Origin: Borrelia puertoricensis
GTDB taxonomy: Bacteria; Spirochaetota; Spirochaetia; Borreliales; Borreliaceae
Assembly: GCF_023035875.1 (NCBI RefSeq)
Contig: NZ_CP075379.1
Span: 558,001-622,000, forward strand
Length of the DNA stretch: 64,000 nucleotides
Reading direction: 5' to 3'
Shown: positions 57,485 to 64,000 of the stretch, one piece after another
How the letters are laid out: each line of letters opens with the position of its first letter
Position numbering within the stretch: the first letter of the stretch is position 1
Made by a program: the position numbers and the translations under genes
Notes under the pieces: generated by a model
The model's database searches: none
The model's input: the letters and a program-made list of their open reading frames with translations, nothing else
Told to the model about the DNA's origin: nothing

Positions 57485-58531
57485 ATGGGGTTTTTTAATT
57501 TTAAAAATTATGTATGTGATAGAGCAAAAAAAATTGTGAGAGAAAAGGGAGATAAGGCCAGTATAGTTTTTCCTGAAAGTACTGATATTAGGATTTTAGA
57601 AGCAACTATTGATCTTTTAAAGAAAAAACTTGCAGGATTTGTGGTACTTATTGGGCGTAGAGATGATCTTTTTAGAAGATTAAAAGAACTTTCAGGTTCT
57701 AGAAATGATATCTTAGAAATGGTAAGAGTTGTAGATCCCAATTCTTTTAAAGATTTTAATAGATATTTAGATGAATATTTTAGTTTACAACATAATAGGG
57801 AATTAACTTTGAAACAAGCTAGAGAAGAACTTTTAGATGAGATTGCTTTTTCTATGATGATGGTGAGACTTGGTGAAGTTAAAACTTGTGTTTGTGGTGC
57901 TTTAGTGTCTTCATCTAAAGTTTTAAGAAGTGTGTTTAAAATACTTCCTAAACTTGAAGAGACTAATTTTATATCTTCTTTTATGATTATGGATACTGGC
58001 AATGATCTTGGTCGGTTTGAGACTTGTTTTGGGTATGAGGGAATTTTAATGTTTGCTGATTGTGCTGTAATAATCAATCCTGATGCTTTTCAGCTTGCAG
58101 AAATTGCGATACAGAGTGCAAATTCATTTAAGAATATTTTTAATGCAGAGCCTAAGGTAGCCCTTCTAAGCTTTTCTACAAAGGGGTCTGCTAATTCTTT
58201 GGAAGTTGAGAAGGTGAAATGTGCTTTAGAGCTTGTTAAAAGCAAATGCTCAGACTTACTTATTGATGGAGAACTTCAGATTGATGCAGCTTTGGTTAAA
58301 GGTGTTGCAGAGAAAAAGTGCAGTGGTTCCTTGGTTGCTGGTGCTGCAAATGTGCTTATTTTCCCTAGTTTGGAGTCTGGTAATATTGGATATAAGCTTG
58401 TTGAAAGATTGGCTTTTGCTAATGCTTATGGACCTTTCTTGCAAGGACTTAAAAACCCTGTTAGTGATCTCTCAAGGGGATGTTCTCTAGATGATATCGT
58501 ATTGACGAGTGCCTTGATGATTGGTAGTTAG
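57485..58531 (+). CDS. pta: Phosphate acetyltransferase
   Basis: 348 residues. KASIVFPESTDIRILEATID, ALVSSSKVLRSVFKILPKLE, CAVIINPDAFQLAEIAIQSA, LSFSTKGSANSLEVEKVKCA, DGELQIDAALVKGVAEKK, and ANVLIFPSLESGNIGYKLVE are the Pta core. Interconverts acetyl-phosphate and acetyl-CoA; in Borrelia acetyl-phosphate also feeds the mevalonate pathway and signalling, by literature. GAGGAT before the ATG. Overlaps the convergent ksgA by 45 bases. Confidence 0.94.
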   Translation: MGFFNFKNYVCDRAKKIVREKGDKASIVFPESTDIRILEATIDLLKKKLAGFVVLIGRRDDLFRRLKELSGSRNDILEMVRVVDPNSFKDFNRYLDEYFSLQHNRELTLKQAREELLDEIAFSMMMVRLGEVKTCVCGALVSSSKVLRSVFKILPKLEETNFISSFMIMDTGNDLGRFETCFGYEGILMFADCAVIINPDAFQLAEIAIQSANSFKNIFNAEPKVALLSFSTKGSANSLEVEKVKCALELVKSKCSDLLIDGELQIDAALVKGVAEKKCSGSLVAGAANVLIFPSLESGNIGYKLVERLAFANAYGPFLQGLKNPVSDLSRGCSLDDIVLTSALMIGS

Positions 58532-59338
58532 TTTGTTTGAGATTGTAATGAATTCTTTGACAGAAATCTCTTCAGGTCTTTTATCTAAAAATCTTTTTAA
58601 GAAGTCTTTTTCAAGAATGCTCTCATCTTTGGTAAAGTTAATGATTGTATTTTTTAATTTTTTTCTGCGATTTATAAATACTGTTCTGACTAACTTGTTG
58701 AATGCTTTAAAGTCTTTAATTACTCTTTTGCAGGGAATGAGTTTAAGAGTTGTTGATTTTACTTTAGGAATTGGATAAAAATTTTTTTTATCAATATCCA
58801 TTATTTTAATTACATTAAAATGTGATTGAACTAGTACTGTAAATGATGAGTAATTTTTATTTCCCTCTTTTGCAAGCATTCTGTCTGCCAGTTCTTTTTG
58901 TACTGTAAATACCATGTGCGTTAAGATTCCATCTTCAATAATCATTGATATTACTTTTGATGCAATGTTATAAGGTAAATTTGAAAATATTTTGTTAATA
59001 TTTTGTTTTTCTTGTTTATATGTCTTTAAAAAATCACCTTTTATTAGCTTGAAATTTTTAAGTTGTCCAAATTGTTCATTTAAAATTTCTGAGTACTTAG
59101 GATCAATTTCAAAAACTGTCAGAAAATTTGTTTTCTTCAGCAAAATAATTGTCATTGCTCCAAGACCTGGACCTATTTCCCAAATTTTTTCATTTTCTTT
59201 AATTTCAAGTGTATCTATTATTTTTTCTCTTATATGCTCATTAATTAAATAATTCTGTCCCCATATTTTTCGTGGAGCTATATTTTTGCTTGCAAGTGCA
59301 CGTTTTATGCTGTTTATGCTGTTATAATTTATGTTCAT
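58487..59338 (-). CDS. ksgA: 16S rRNA dimethyladenosine transferase
   Basis: 283 residues. PRKIWGQNYLINEHIREKII at the N-terminus; SAM site WEIGPGLGAMTIILLKK; catalytic NLPYNIASKVISMIIEDG; FTVQKELADRMLAKEGNKNY. Dimethylates the two adenines of helix 45 in 16S rRNA. Complete. Its last 45 bases overlap the end of pta in antisense orientation. The upstream neighbour is the ComEC-like gene, 27 bases away. Confidence 0.95.
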   Translation of the reverse strand: MNINYNSINSIKRALASKNIAPRKIWGQNYLINEHIREKIIDTLEIKENEKIWEIGPGLGAMTIILLKKTNFLTVFEIDPKYSEILNEQFGQLKNFKLIKGDFLKTYKQEKQNINKIFSNLPYNIASKVISMIIEDGILTHMVFTVQKELADRMLAKEGNKNYSSFTVLVQSHFNVIKIMDIDKKNFYPIPKVKSTTLKLIPCKRVIKDFKAFNKLVRTVFINRRKKLKNTIINFTKDESILEKDFLKRFLDKRPEEISVKEFITISNKLTTNHQGTRQYDII

Positions 59339-59365
59339 AGATAGTAAAAATATAGCATATTATTA

Positions 59366-60643
59366 TCATTGGTGTTTTATGTTCTTGTTGAGATATCTCT
59401 TTTCTTGTTCTAATTTATAGATTATATAAAGTATCGTTAAAATACTTAAGACTAGAAATATTTTTACGTTATAATTTTGAATTACTGGAAATTTGCTAAA
59501 GATAATGGCTGTTTCTTTTATTGCCTTAAAGATATAAGTGTTCATTAGATCAAGTAATAAAAATAAGTGTGCGTTGACTATGTAGCTTCCTAAGCTTAAT
59601 ATTGTTATTATTAAAAATACTAGCATTAGGGGAGTAACTATTAGGTTTGATAGTATTGAGATTGGTTGAAGGTTGAGATCATTAACATAAAAAATGGGAG
59701 CTGTTGAAATTTGAATCAGAAGGGTTGTAAAAATTGGATATATGAGTTTATTTAAATTATATCTTTGATTAAGAGCAAGGGAGATTGATATTCCAAGTAC
59801 TGCAAGATAGGATAACTTGAATCCTATTGAATTTAGTGTGTATGGTAAAATTATGGCATTTATTATAAAGCTAATTGCTAATGTACTAAGCAAATTGATT
59901 TTTCCATATGTTGATTTGTAAATTATAAGCGTTTTTATCATGATGAATGCCCTTAGAGTAGATGGTGAAAATCCTGTTAAGATTAGATAATTGAGTAGTA
60001 TTGTGCTTAGAATTAAATATTTTAGTTTTTCATTTTTGATTATAAGGAGTAGATAATAGAAAATAATATAAATTAGGTAGAAATGTAGGCCAGATACCAC
60101 TAATATATGTGATATACCTGCTTTTTGAAATAAATTATTCTCATATTTTGTTATATCTGATTTATTGTTTGTTAAAATCGCTTTTGAAAAGTGAGAATAT
60201 TTGGTACTAATTGAGTTTAAAAACCGATTTATTAGTTTATTATATTTTTCTCTGATATTTACTAGCAAGGGTCTTTTGATAAGTTGCATTTTATTATTTT
60301 GAATTTTGACAATATCTCCGATTTTATATTTATTTTCAATATTTTTGAATATAAATTTATATTTTTTACCAAATCCATCTATTGATTCAATCCTTGTATT
60401 TGAATATTTTGCAAAATAGGTAATATTTGTTATTTGATAAAAATTATCCTCAAGTCTTTTAAAATTTAGGCTAATTTCAAAAATGACTAAAAAACTTGTA
60501 CTAATCATAAATGTGAGTGACAAATGAGCATTTCTTTTTATTAAAAAAATTGATATTAAGATTAAATTTAAATATATTGGGTTTAGTCTTAAGTAATATC
60601 TTGTTAATAAATTTAATGCACTTATTATAAACAATAGAATCAC
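59366..60643 (-). CDS. ComEC-type membrane protein lacking its hydrolase domain
   Basis: 425 residues from GTG. About ten membrane helices. The competence domain is recognisable: FQKAGISHILVVSGLHFYLI, LTGFSPSTLRAFIMIKTLII, and LNSIGFKLSYLAVLGISISL. A partial OB-like region (KYKFIFKNIENKYKIGDIVK) lies at 95-130. Full ComEC proteins are 700 residues or more and end in a metallo-beta-lactamase domain, absent here. Whether it still imports DNA is unknown; I see no other competence gene in the window. Confidence 0.85.
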   Translation of the reverse strand: MILLFIISALNLLTRYYLRLNPIYLNLILISIFLIKRNAHLSLTFMISTSFLVIFEISLNFKRLEDNFYQITNITYFAKYSNTRIESIDGFGKKYKFIFKNIENKYKIGDIVKIQNNKMQLIKRPLLVNIREKYNKLINRFLNSISTKYSHFSKAILTNNKSDITKYENNLFQKAGISHILVVSGLHFYLIYIIFYYLLLIIKNEKLKYLILSTILLNYLILTGFSPSTLRAFIMIKTLIIYKSTYGKINLLSTLAISFIINAIILPYTLNSIGFKLSYLAVLGISISLALNQRYNLNKLIYPIFTTLLIQISTAPIFYVNDLNLQPISILSNLIVTPLMLVFLIITILSLGSYIVNAHLFLLLDLMNTYIFKAIKETAIIFSKFPVIQNYNVKIFLVLSILTILYIIYKLEQEKRYLNKNIKHQ

Positions 60644-60721
60644 TGAAAATCTCTTTTTAAGAAGTATATTTTAAGCATATCAAAATTTATCAAATCAGTT
60701 TTAGATTAATTATCACAAAAT

Positions 60722-60751
60722 TTGACAATTTTATATTTATATATCTATAAT
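60722..60751 (+). promoter_or_regulatory. Consensus promoter of the CAAX protease gene, leaderless
   Basis: Perfect TTGACA (60722-60727), 18 bases, perfect TATAAT (60746-60751). The ATG begins at 60757, six bases after the -10, so transcription should start at or next to the A of ATG. No Shine-Dalgarno is possible. The best promoter match in the window. Confidence 0.75.
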
Positions 60752-60756
60752 TTATT

Positions 60757-61461
60757 ATGACATTATCAAATAAATACCCTTTAAAGTATGTTTTTTTGGA
60801 GATTCTATTATCCTATTTTATAGTTACCCGTATTTCTCCTTTTGACAGTGTTGATGTTGATCTTTGGAGTTTTGATAAAAACCATTATTATTATTGGTTG
60901 TATAGTAGTTTTTTAATTTTTTTTGTTGTGTATTTTTCTAAATTAACAAGTTCTTATAATTTTAGGGATGAGTTTTTTATTCCTGAATTTAATCCTATTT
61001 TTATTTGGCAAGCATTTTTAATTTTTGTTAAGTTGCTTATTTGTATTTTTTTGCTATTGATTATTTTTTGTTTTATTTTGTATTGTCTTCCAGAATCAGT
61101 TCGAGAGTGGATTGAACTAGGTAACTCTGGTTTTATGTGGAATATAGGCAGTAAGCAATCGCTTTATTTAATGGTTATTACTTCTCTTTTTATAGGAGGA
61201 GTTGAAGAATTGTTTTACAGGGCTTTTATTATTACCAAACTTAAACAGATAGGGATTACTTCATTGATTGCAGCCTTTCTTAGTAGTTTTATCTTTGCTT
61301 ATGGACATTTTTATTATGGATTTATTGGATCTTTATTAGCATTAATTTTTGGGGGCGTTTTGTCTTATATATATTTAATACATAAAAATATATATTATTC
61401 GATTTTTGTTCATAGTTTTTATAATATTTTTGTTAGTGTTTTGCTCTTTTTGTTAAATTAG
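60757..61461 (+). CDS. CPBP-family intramembrane protease (CAAX/Abi type)
   Basis: 234 residues, about seven membrane helices. The catalytic motifs are intact: EELFYRAF (EExxxR), FIFAYGHFYYG (His), and VHSFYNIF (HxxxN). The family cleaves in the membrane; roles range from prenyl-protein processing in eukaryotes to bacteriocin self-immunity in bacteria. ATG at 60757 directly follows a consensus promoter. fadD begins 13 bases after it with its own GGAGG. Confidence 0.87.
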   Translation: MTLSNKYPLKYVFLEILLSYFIVTRISPFDSVDVDLWSFDKNHYYYWLYSSFLIFFVVYFSKLTSSYNFRDEFFIPEFNPIFIWQAFLIFVKLLICIFLLLIIFCFILYCLPESVREWIELGNSGFMWNIGSKQSLYLMVITSLFIGGVEELFYRAFIITKLKQIGITSLIAAFLSSFIFAYGHFYYGFIGSLLALIFGGVLSYIYLIHKNIYYSIFVHSFYNIFVSVLLFLLN

Positions 61462-61474
61462 TTAAGGAGGATCT

Positions 61475-63406
61475 ATGCTGGATACTATACCTAGGCGTTT
61501 CAGTGAAGTTGTGGGACTTTATGGTGATCTTGATATTTTTATTTATAAAGAAAATGAGTCTAAAGATTTTAAGAGACAGATATATTCTGATTTTTGGAAT
61601 GAAGTTAAGAGTGTTGGTTCTGGTCTTTTGCATTATGGAATTAAGAAAGGTGATAGGGTCGCTCTTATTTCTGATTCAAGAAAAGAGTGGATAATTATTG
61701 ATATTGCTGTTATGAGTTTAGGATGTATTGATGTTCCAAGGGGTAATGATTCGTCTGAAGATGAGTTGGTTTATATTATTAATCATTCTGAGTCTATTTT
61801 TGTCTTTGTGGAGAATGCTAAACAGCTTCAAAAAATCATTTCTAAAAAACATGAGCTTAAATTTGTTAAACATGTTGTTGTTATTGATGATGATAAACTT
61901 TATGAGGATAAATTGGGAAATATTACAATAATCTCTTATAAAAAATTATTGAGTTTGGGGTATGATTATTTAAAAGATAATCCTAAGATGTTTGATTCTG
62001 AACTTGAAAAAGTTTCTGGAAAGGATATTGCTACTATAATATACACTTCAGGAACAACAGGATTACCAAAAGGTGTTGTACTTCGTCATGAATCTTTTAT
62101 TTTTCAAGTAGATAGGGTTGGTGATTATTTACCGACAATTGAACCAGGGAAAATAATGATATCTATTCTTCCTCTGTGGCATTCATTTGAGAGAACTTGT
62201 GAATATATAGTTGCTCTTAATGGTATGGCGATTGCTTATTCAAAGCCTATTGGGCCCATTTTACTTAAAGATTTTGCAGCTTTAAATCCTCATGCAATTA
62301 TTTCTGTTCCAAGAATTTGGGAAGGAATAAGGATTGGCATTATGAAAAGGGTATCGGAGTCTTTTTTAAAGAGATTTTTATTTAATCTTTTCCTAAAGAT
62401 AGGAATTCTTTATATAAAGCTTAAGGAAAAGTTTTTGGGACTTGTTCCTGTTTACAAGAAGCCCAATTTTTTAGTTTTAATTTTTATAAAGGTTGCTTGT
62501 CTTGCTGGATTAATTTTGATTTTACCTTTTAAATTTTTAGGACATGTTTTAGTTTTTAGAAAAATAAAGAAAGCACTTGGAAAAAGATTTGAGTTTGGTG
62601 TTTCTGGTGGAGGAGCATTGGTAAATTATGTTGATTATTTCTTCAAAGCTGTAGGTATTTTAGTGCTTGAAGGTTATGGTCTTACAGAAACGGGACCTGT
62701 TTTAAGTGTGAGACGTCTTAAAAGTCCTGTTGCAAACACTGTTGGGCCTTTGTTTCCAGATATTGAATATAGAGTAGTCGGTAATGATGGTAATTCTTTA
62801 TCTCCTGGTGAAAAGGGTGAGCTTTGGGTCAGATCCCCTCAAGTTATGAGTGGTTATTTTAAAGATGACACTACAACAAGGGAAGTTTTGACAAGAGATG
62901 GTTGGTTTAAGACAGGTGATTTAGTGTGTGCAACAATTAATAATGAGATTTCAATTGTTGGAAGAAGTAAAGATACGATTGTGTTACGGGGTGGAGAAAA
63001 CATTGAGCCTGAACCTATCGAGAGAGCTTTATCAAAGTCTTTATTTATTGAAAATGTTGTAGTTGTCGGTCAAGATCAAAAGTTTTTAGGAGCTATTATC
63101 GTACCTAATTTTGAAGTTCTTGAGAAATGGGCTGGTTCTAATGAAATAATATTTGCTTCTCATGATGATTTATTATCTAATGAATCTGTTAACAAACTTT
63201 ATTCTAAATGCATTTCAGATATAGTTAATCTTAAGTCTGGATTTAAGAGCTTTGAGAGGATTGTTGGATTTGTTTTATTAAAAGATAGTTTTGTTGTGGG
63301 CGAAGAACTTACTAATACTCTTAAGCTTAAAAGGTATTATATTTTTGAAAAATATAATAAGAAGATAATGTCGATATTTAATAAGGATGACTGTGAATTA
63401 TTATGA
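61475..63406 (+). CDS. fadD: Long-chain fatty acid-CoA ligase
   Basis: 643 residues. AMP-binding motif IIYTSGTTGLPKGVVLRHES; gate motif ILPLWHSFERT; VSGGGALVNYVDYFF; GYGLTETGPVLSVRR; RDGWFKTGDLV; GRSKDTIVLRGGENIEPEPI. Activates host-derived fatty acids to acyl-CoA for lipid synthesis; Borrelia cannot make fatty acids itself. The hydrophobic segment about 325-360 may touch the membrane. AAGGAGG before the ATG. Complete. Confidence 0.93.
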   Translation: MLDTIPRRFSEVVGLYGDLDIFIYKENESKDFKRQIYSDFWNEVKSVGSGLLHYGIKKGDRVALISDSRKEWIIIDIAVMSLGCIDVPRGNDSSEDELVYIINHSESIFVFVENAKQLQKIISKKHELKFVKHVVVIDDDKLYEDKLGNITIISYKKLLSLGYDYLKDNPKMFDSELEKVSGKDIATIIYTSGTTGLPKGVVLRHESFIFQVDRVGDYLPTIEPGKIMISILPLWHSFERTCEYIVALNGMAIAYSKPIGPILLKDFAALNPHAIISVPRIWEGIRIGIMKRVSESFLKRFLFNLFLKIGILYIKLKEKFLGLVPVYKKPNFLVLIFIKVACLAGLILILPFKFLGHVLVFRKIKKALGKRFEFGVSGGGALVNYVDYFFKAVGILVLEGYGLTETGPVLSVRRLKSPVANTVGPLFPDIEYRVVGNDGNSLSPGEKGELWVRSPQVMSGYFKDDTTTREVLTRDGWFKTGDLVCATINNEISIVGRSKDTIVLRGGENIEPEPIERALSKSLFIENVVVVGQDQKFLGAIIVPNFEVLEKWAGSNEIIFASHDDLLSNESVNKLYSKCISDIVNLKSGFKSFERIVGFVLLKDSFVVGEELTNTLKLKRYYIFEKYNKKIMSIFNKDDCELL

Positions 63407-63436
63407 TTATAGGCTTGAAATGTAACTTTGAAAAGT

Positions 63437-64000
63437 TCACATCTTTTTCATGTAGGGAATATTAAGTAAATGCATACAATTTTTTATTGTCTGTAGAACT
63501 GCTTTTGATAAATTAGTTCTTGAATGTGTAAGTTCAGGGTTATCTTTATCTATTATTTTTGTGTCTTGATAATATGCACTGAAGCTTTTTGCAAGTAAGT
63601 AAGAATAGTTGGCTATTATTGAAGGATTACGATCTTTTGCAGCCTTAATTATATATTCTTCAAATTCAGATATAATTTTGATTATTGCCCATTCGTTTTC
63701 ATTGATTAAGAGGTCGAAATTAATATTTTTACTGGATAAATTTAATTCATCATACTTTTCAAGTATGCTGTTAATTCTTGCACCTACATATTGAATGTAT
63801 GGACCTGAGTTTCCAGTAAATGATAAGCTTTCTTCTTTATTAAATAATATATCTTTGTGTATTGCCGTTTTGAGTAGATAATAGTGAATAGCTCCTAGTG
63901 ATATATTTAATGCAATTTTTTTGGAATCCTTCACATTTGAATGTCTCTTTTTTATCTCTATCATAGTTGATTCGCTTAGATCATGAATTAGGTTGTCAGC
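63437..64000 (-). CDS. argS: Arginyl-tRNA synthetase, C-terminal part (cut by window end)
   Basis: 187 codons, open to the edge of the window, so the 5' two thirds lie beyond 64000. The visible part is the anticodon-binding domain with [60 protein letters not shown], and [13 protein letters not shown] [20 protein letters not shown], ending [10 protein letters not shown] (usual form LLGIxxPxxM). Charges tRNA-Arg. Convergent with fadD. Confidence 0.93.
   Translation of the reverse strand, partial: ADNLIHDLSESTMIEIKKRHSNVKDSKKIALNISLGAIHYYLLKTAIHKDILFNKEESLSFTGNSGPYIQYVGARINSILEKYDELNLSSKNINFDLLINENEWAIIKIISEFEEYIIKAAKDRNPSIIANYSYLLAKSFSAYYQDTKIIDKDNPELTHSRTNLSKAVLQTIKNCMHLLNIPYMKKM

Noticed and set aside
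57508-58077. Open frame of 189 codons antisense to pta
   Set aside because: Shadow ORF; composition mirrors pta codons and there is no start signal.
63420-63440. Small hairpin between fadD and argS as a terminator
   Set aside because: Stem has a bulge, is AT-rich and overlaps the argS stop; not convincing.

Overview
The window is a low-GC (roughly 28-30% by eye) spirochaete chromosome segment. Gene content and order match the middle of the linear Borrelia chromosome, the region numbered about BB0541 to BB0594 in B. burgdorferi B31: prs-xylB, polA-fliS-cheY, ligA, ptsH-ptsI-crr, htpG, gnd, cheW-cheA-cheB-cheY, pyrH, pyrG, mcp, dnaE, recG, murD, femA, metG, pta, ksgA, fadD, argS. The match is from memory of that map, not from a search. 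I cannot settle Lyme versus relapsing-fever group. A PepV-like dipeptidase between cheY and tRNA-Leu, and a decayed second MATE gene, may not be in B31, which leans slightly to another species.

Layout. 0.1-2.5 kb: two exported barrel-like proteins flanking a TPR lipoprotein. 2.7-5.3 kb: prs and xylB. 5.3-10.6 kb: a minus-strand operon (cheY, fliS, a small helical protein, polA, coaE, a SPOR-domain protein). 10.7-14.9 kb: ligA and a coiled-coil protein with twelve 63-bp repeats. 15.2-18.3 kb: three overlapping or adjacent genes that by manual alignment are the large, iron-sulfur and FAD subunits of the xanthine dehydrogenase family, with most cofactor motifs lost. 18.5-21.1 kb: the general PTS genes and IIA-Glc, then a strong two-way terminator and htpG. 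23.1-26.6 kb: gnd and three exported Borrelia-type proteins, two of them near-duplicates at their 3' ends. 27-33.5 kb: a chemotaxis operon with a STAS protein and a receptor-like protein carrying a CheZ-like motif. 33.5-38.8 kb: dipeptidase, tRNA-Leu(CAA), archaeal-type UMP kinase, glycosyltransferase and an ABC exporter pair. 39-49 kb: pyrG, a hypothetical gene, a soluble MCP with a degenerate zinc-binding domain, dnaE, a YggT protein, recG and a VanY-type carboxypeptidase. 49.9-52.7 kb: a MATE pseudogene followed by an intact MATE gene. 52.7-64 kb: murD, femA, metG, pta, ksgA, a reduced ComEC, a CAAX-type protease, an acyl-CoA ligase and the 3' end of argS.

How it fits together. This is mostly core replication, repair, nucleotide, sugar-phosphate, cell-wall and motility machinery of a reduced parasite. 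The chemotaxis genes form one unit ending in CheY. Wall genes (murD, femA, VanY, SPOR proteins) are scattered.

The most interesting signal is the xanthine-dehydrogenase-like trio at 15.2-18.3 kb: intact reading frames, co-oriented, with subunit architecture still recognisable but catalytic and most cofactor-binding residues replaced. Also notable: several genes (mcp, dnaE, murD, the CAAX protease) whose extended -10 or consensus promoters sit so close to the start codon that their mRNAs should be leaderless or nearly so; a CheZ-like DxxxQ motif in the receptor-like protein of the che operon; and a higher-order 4x63-bp repeat organisation in the coiled-coil gene. All homology statements rest on reading motifs by eye; no database search was possible.
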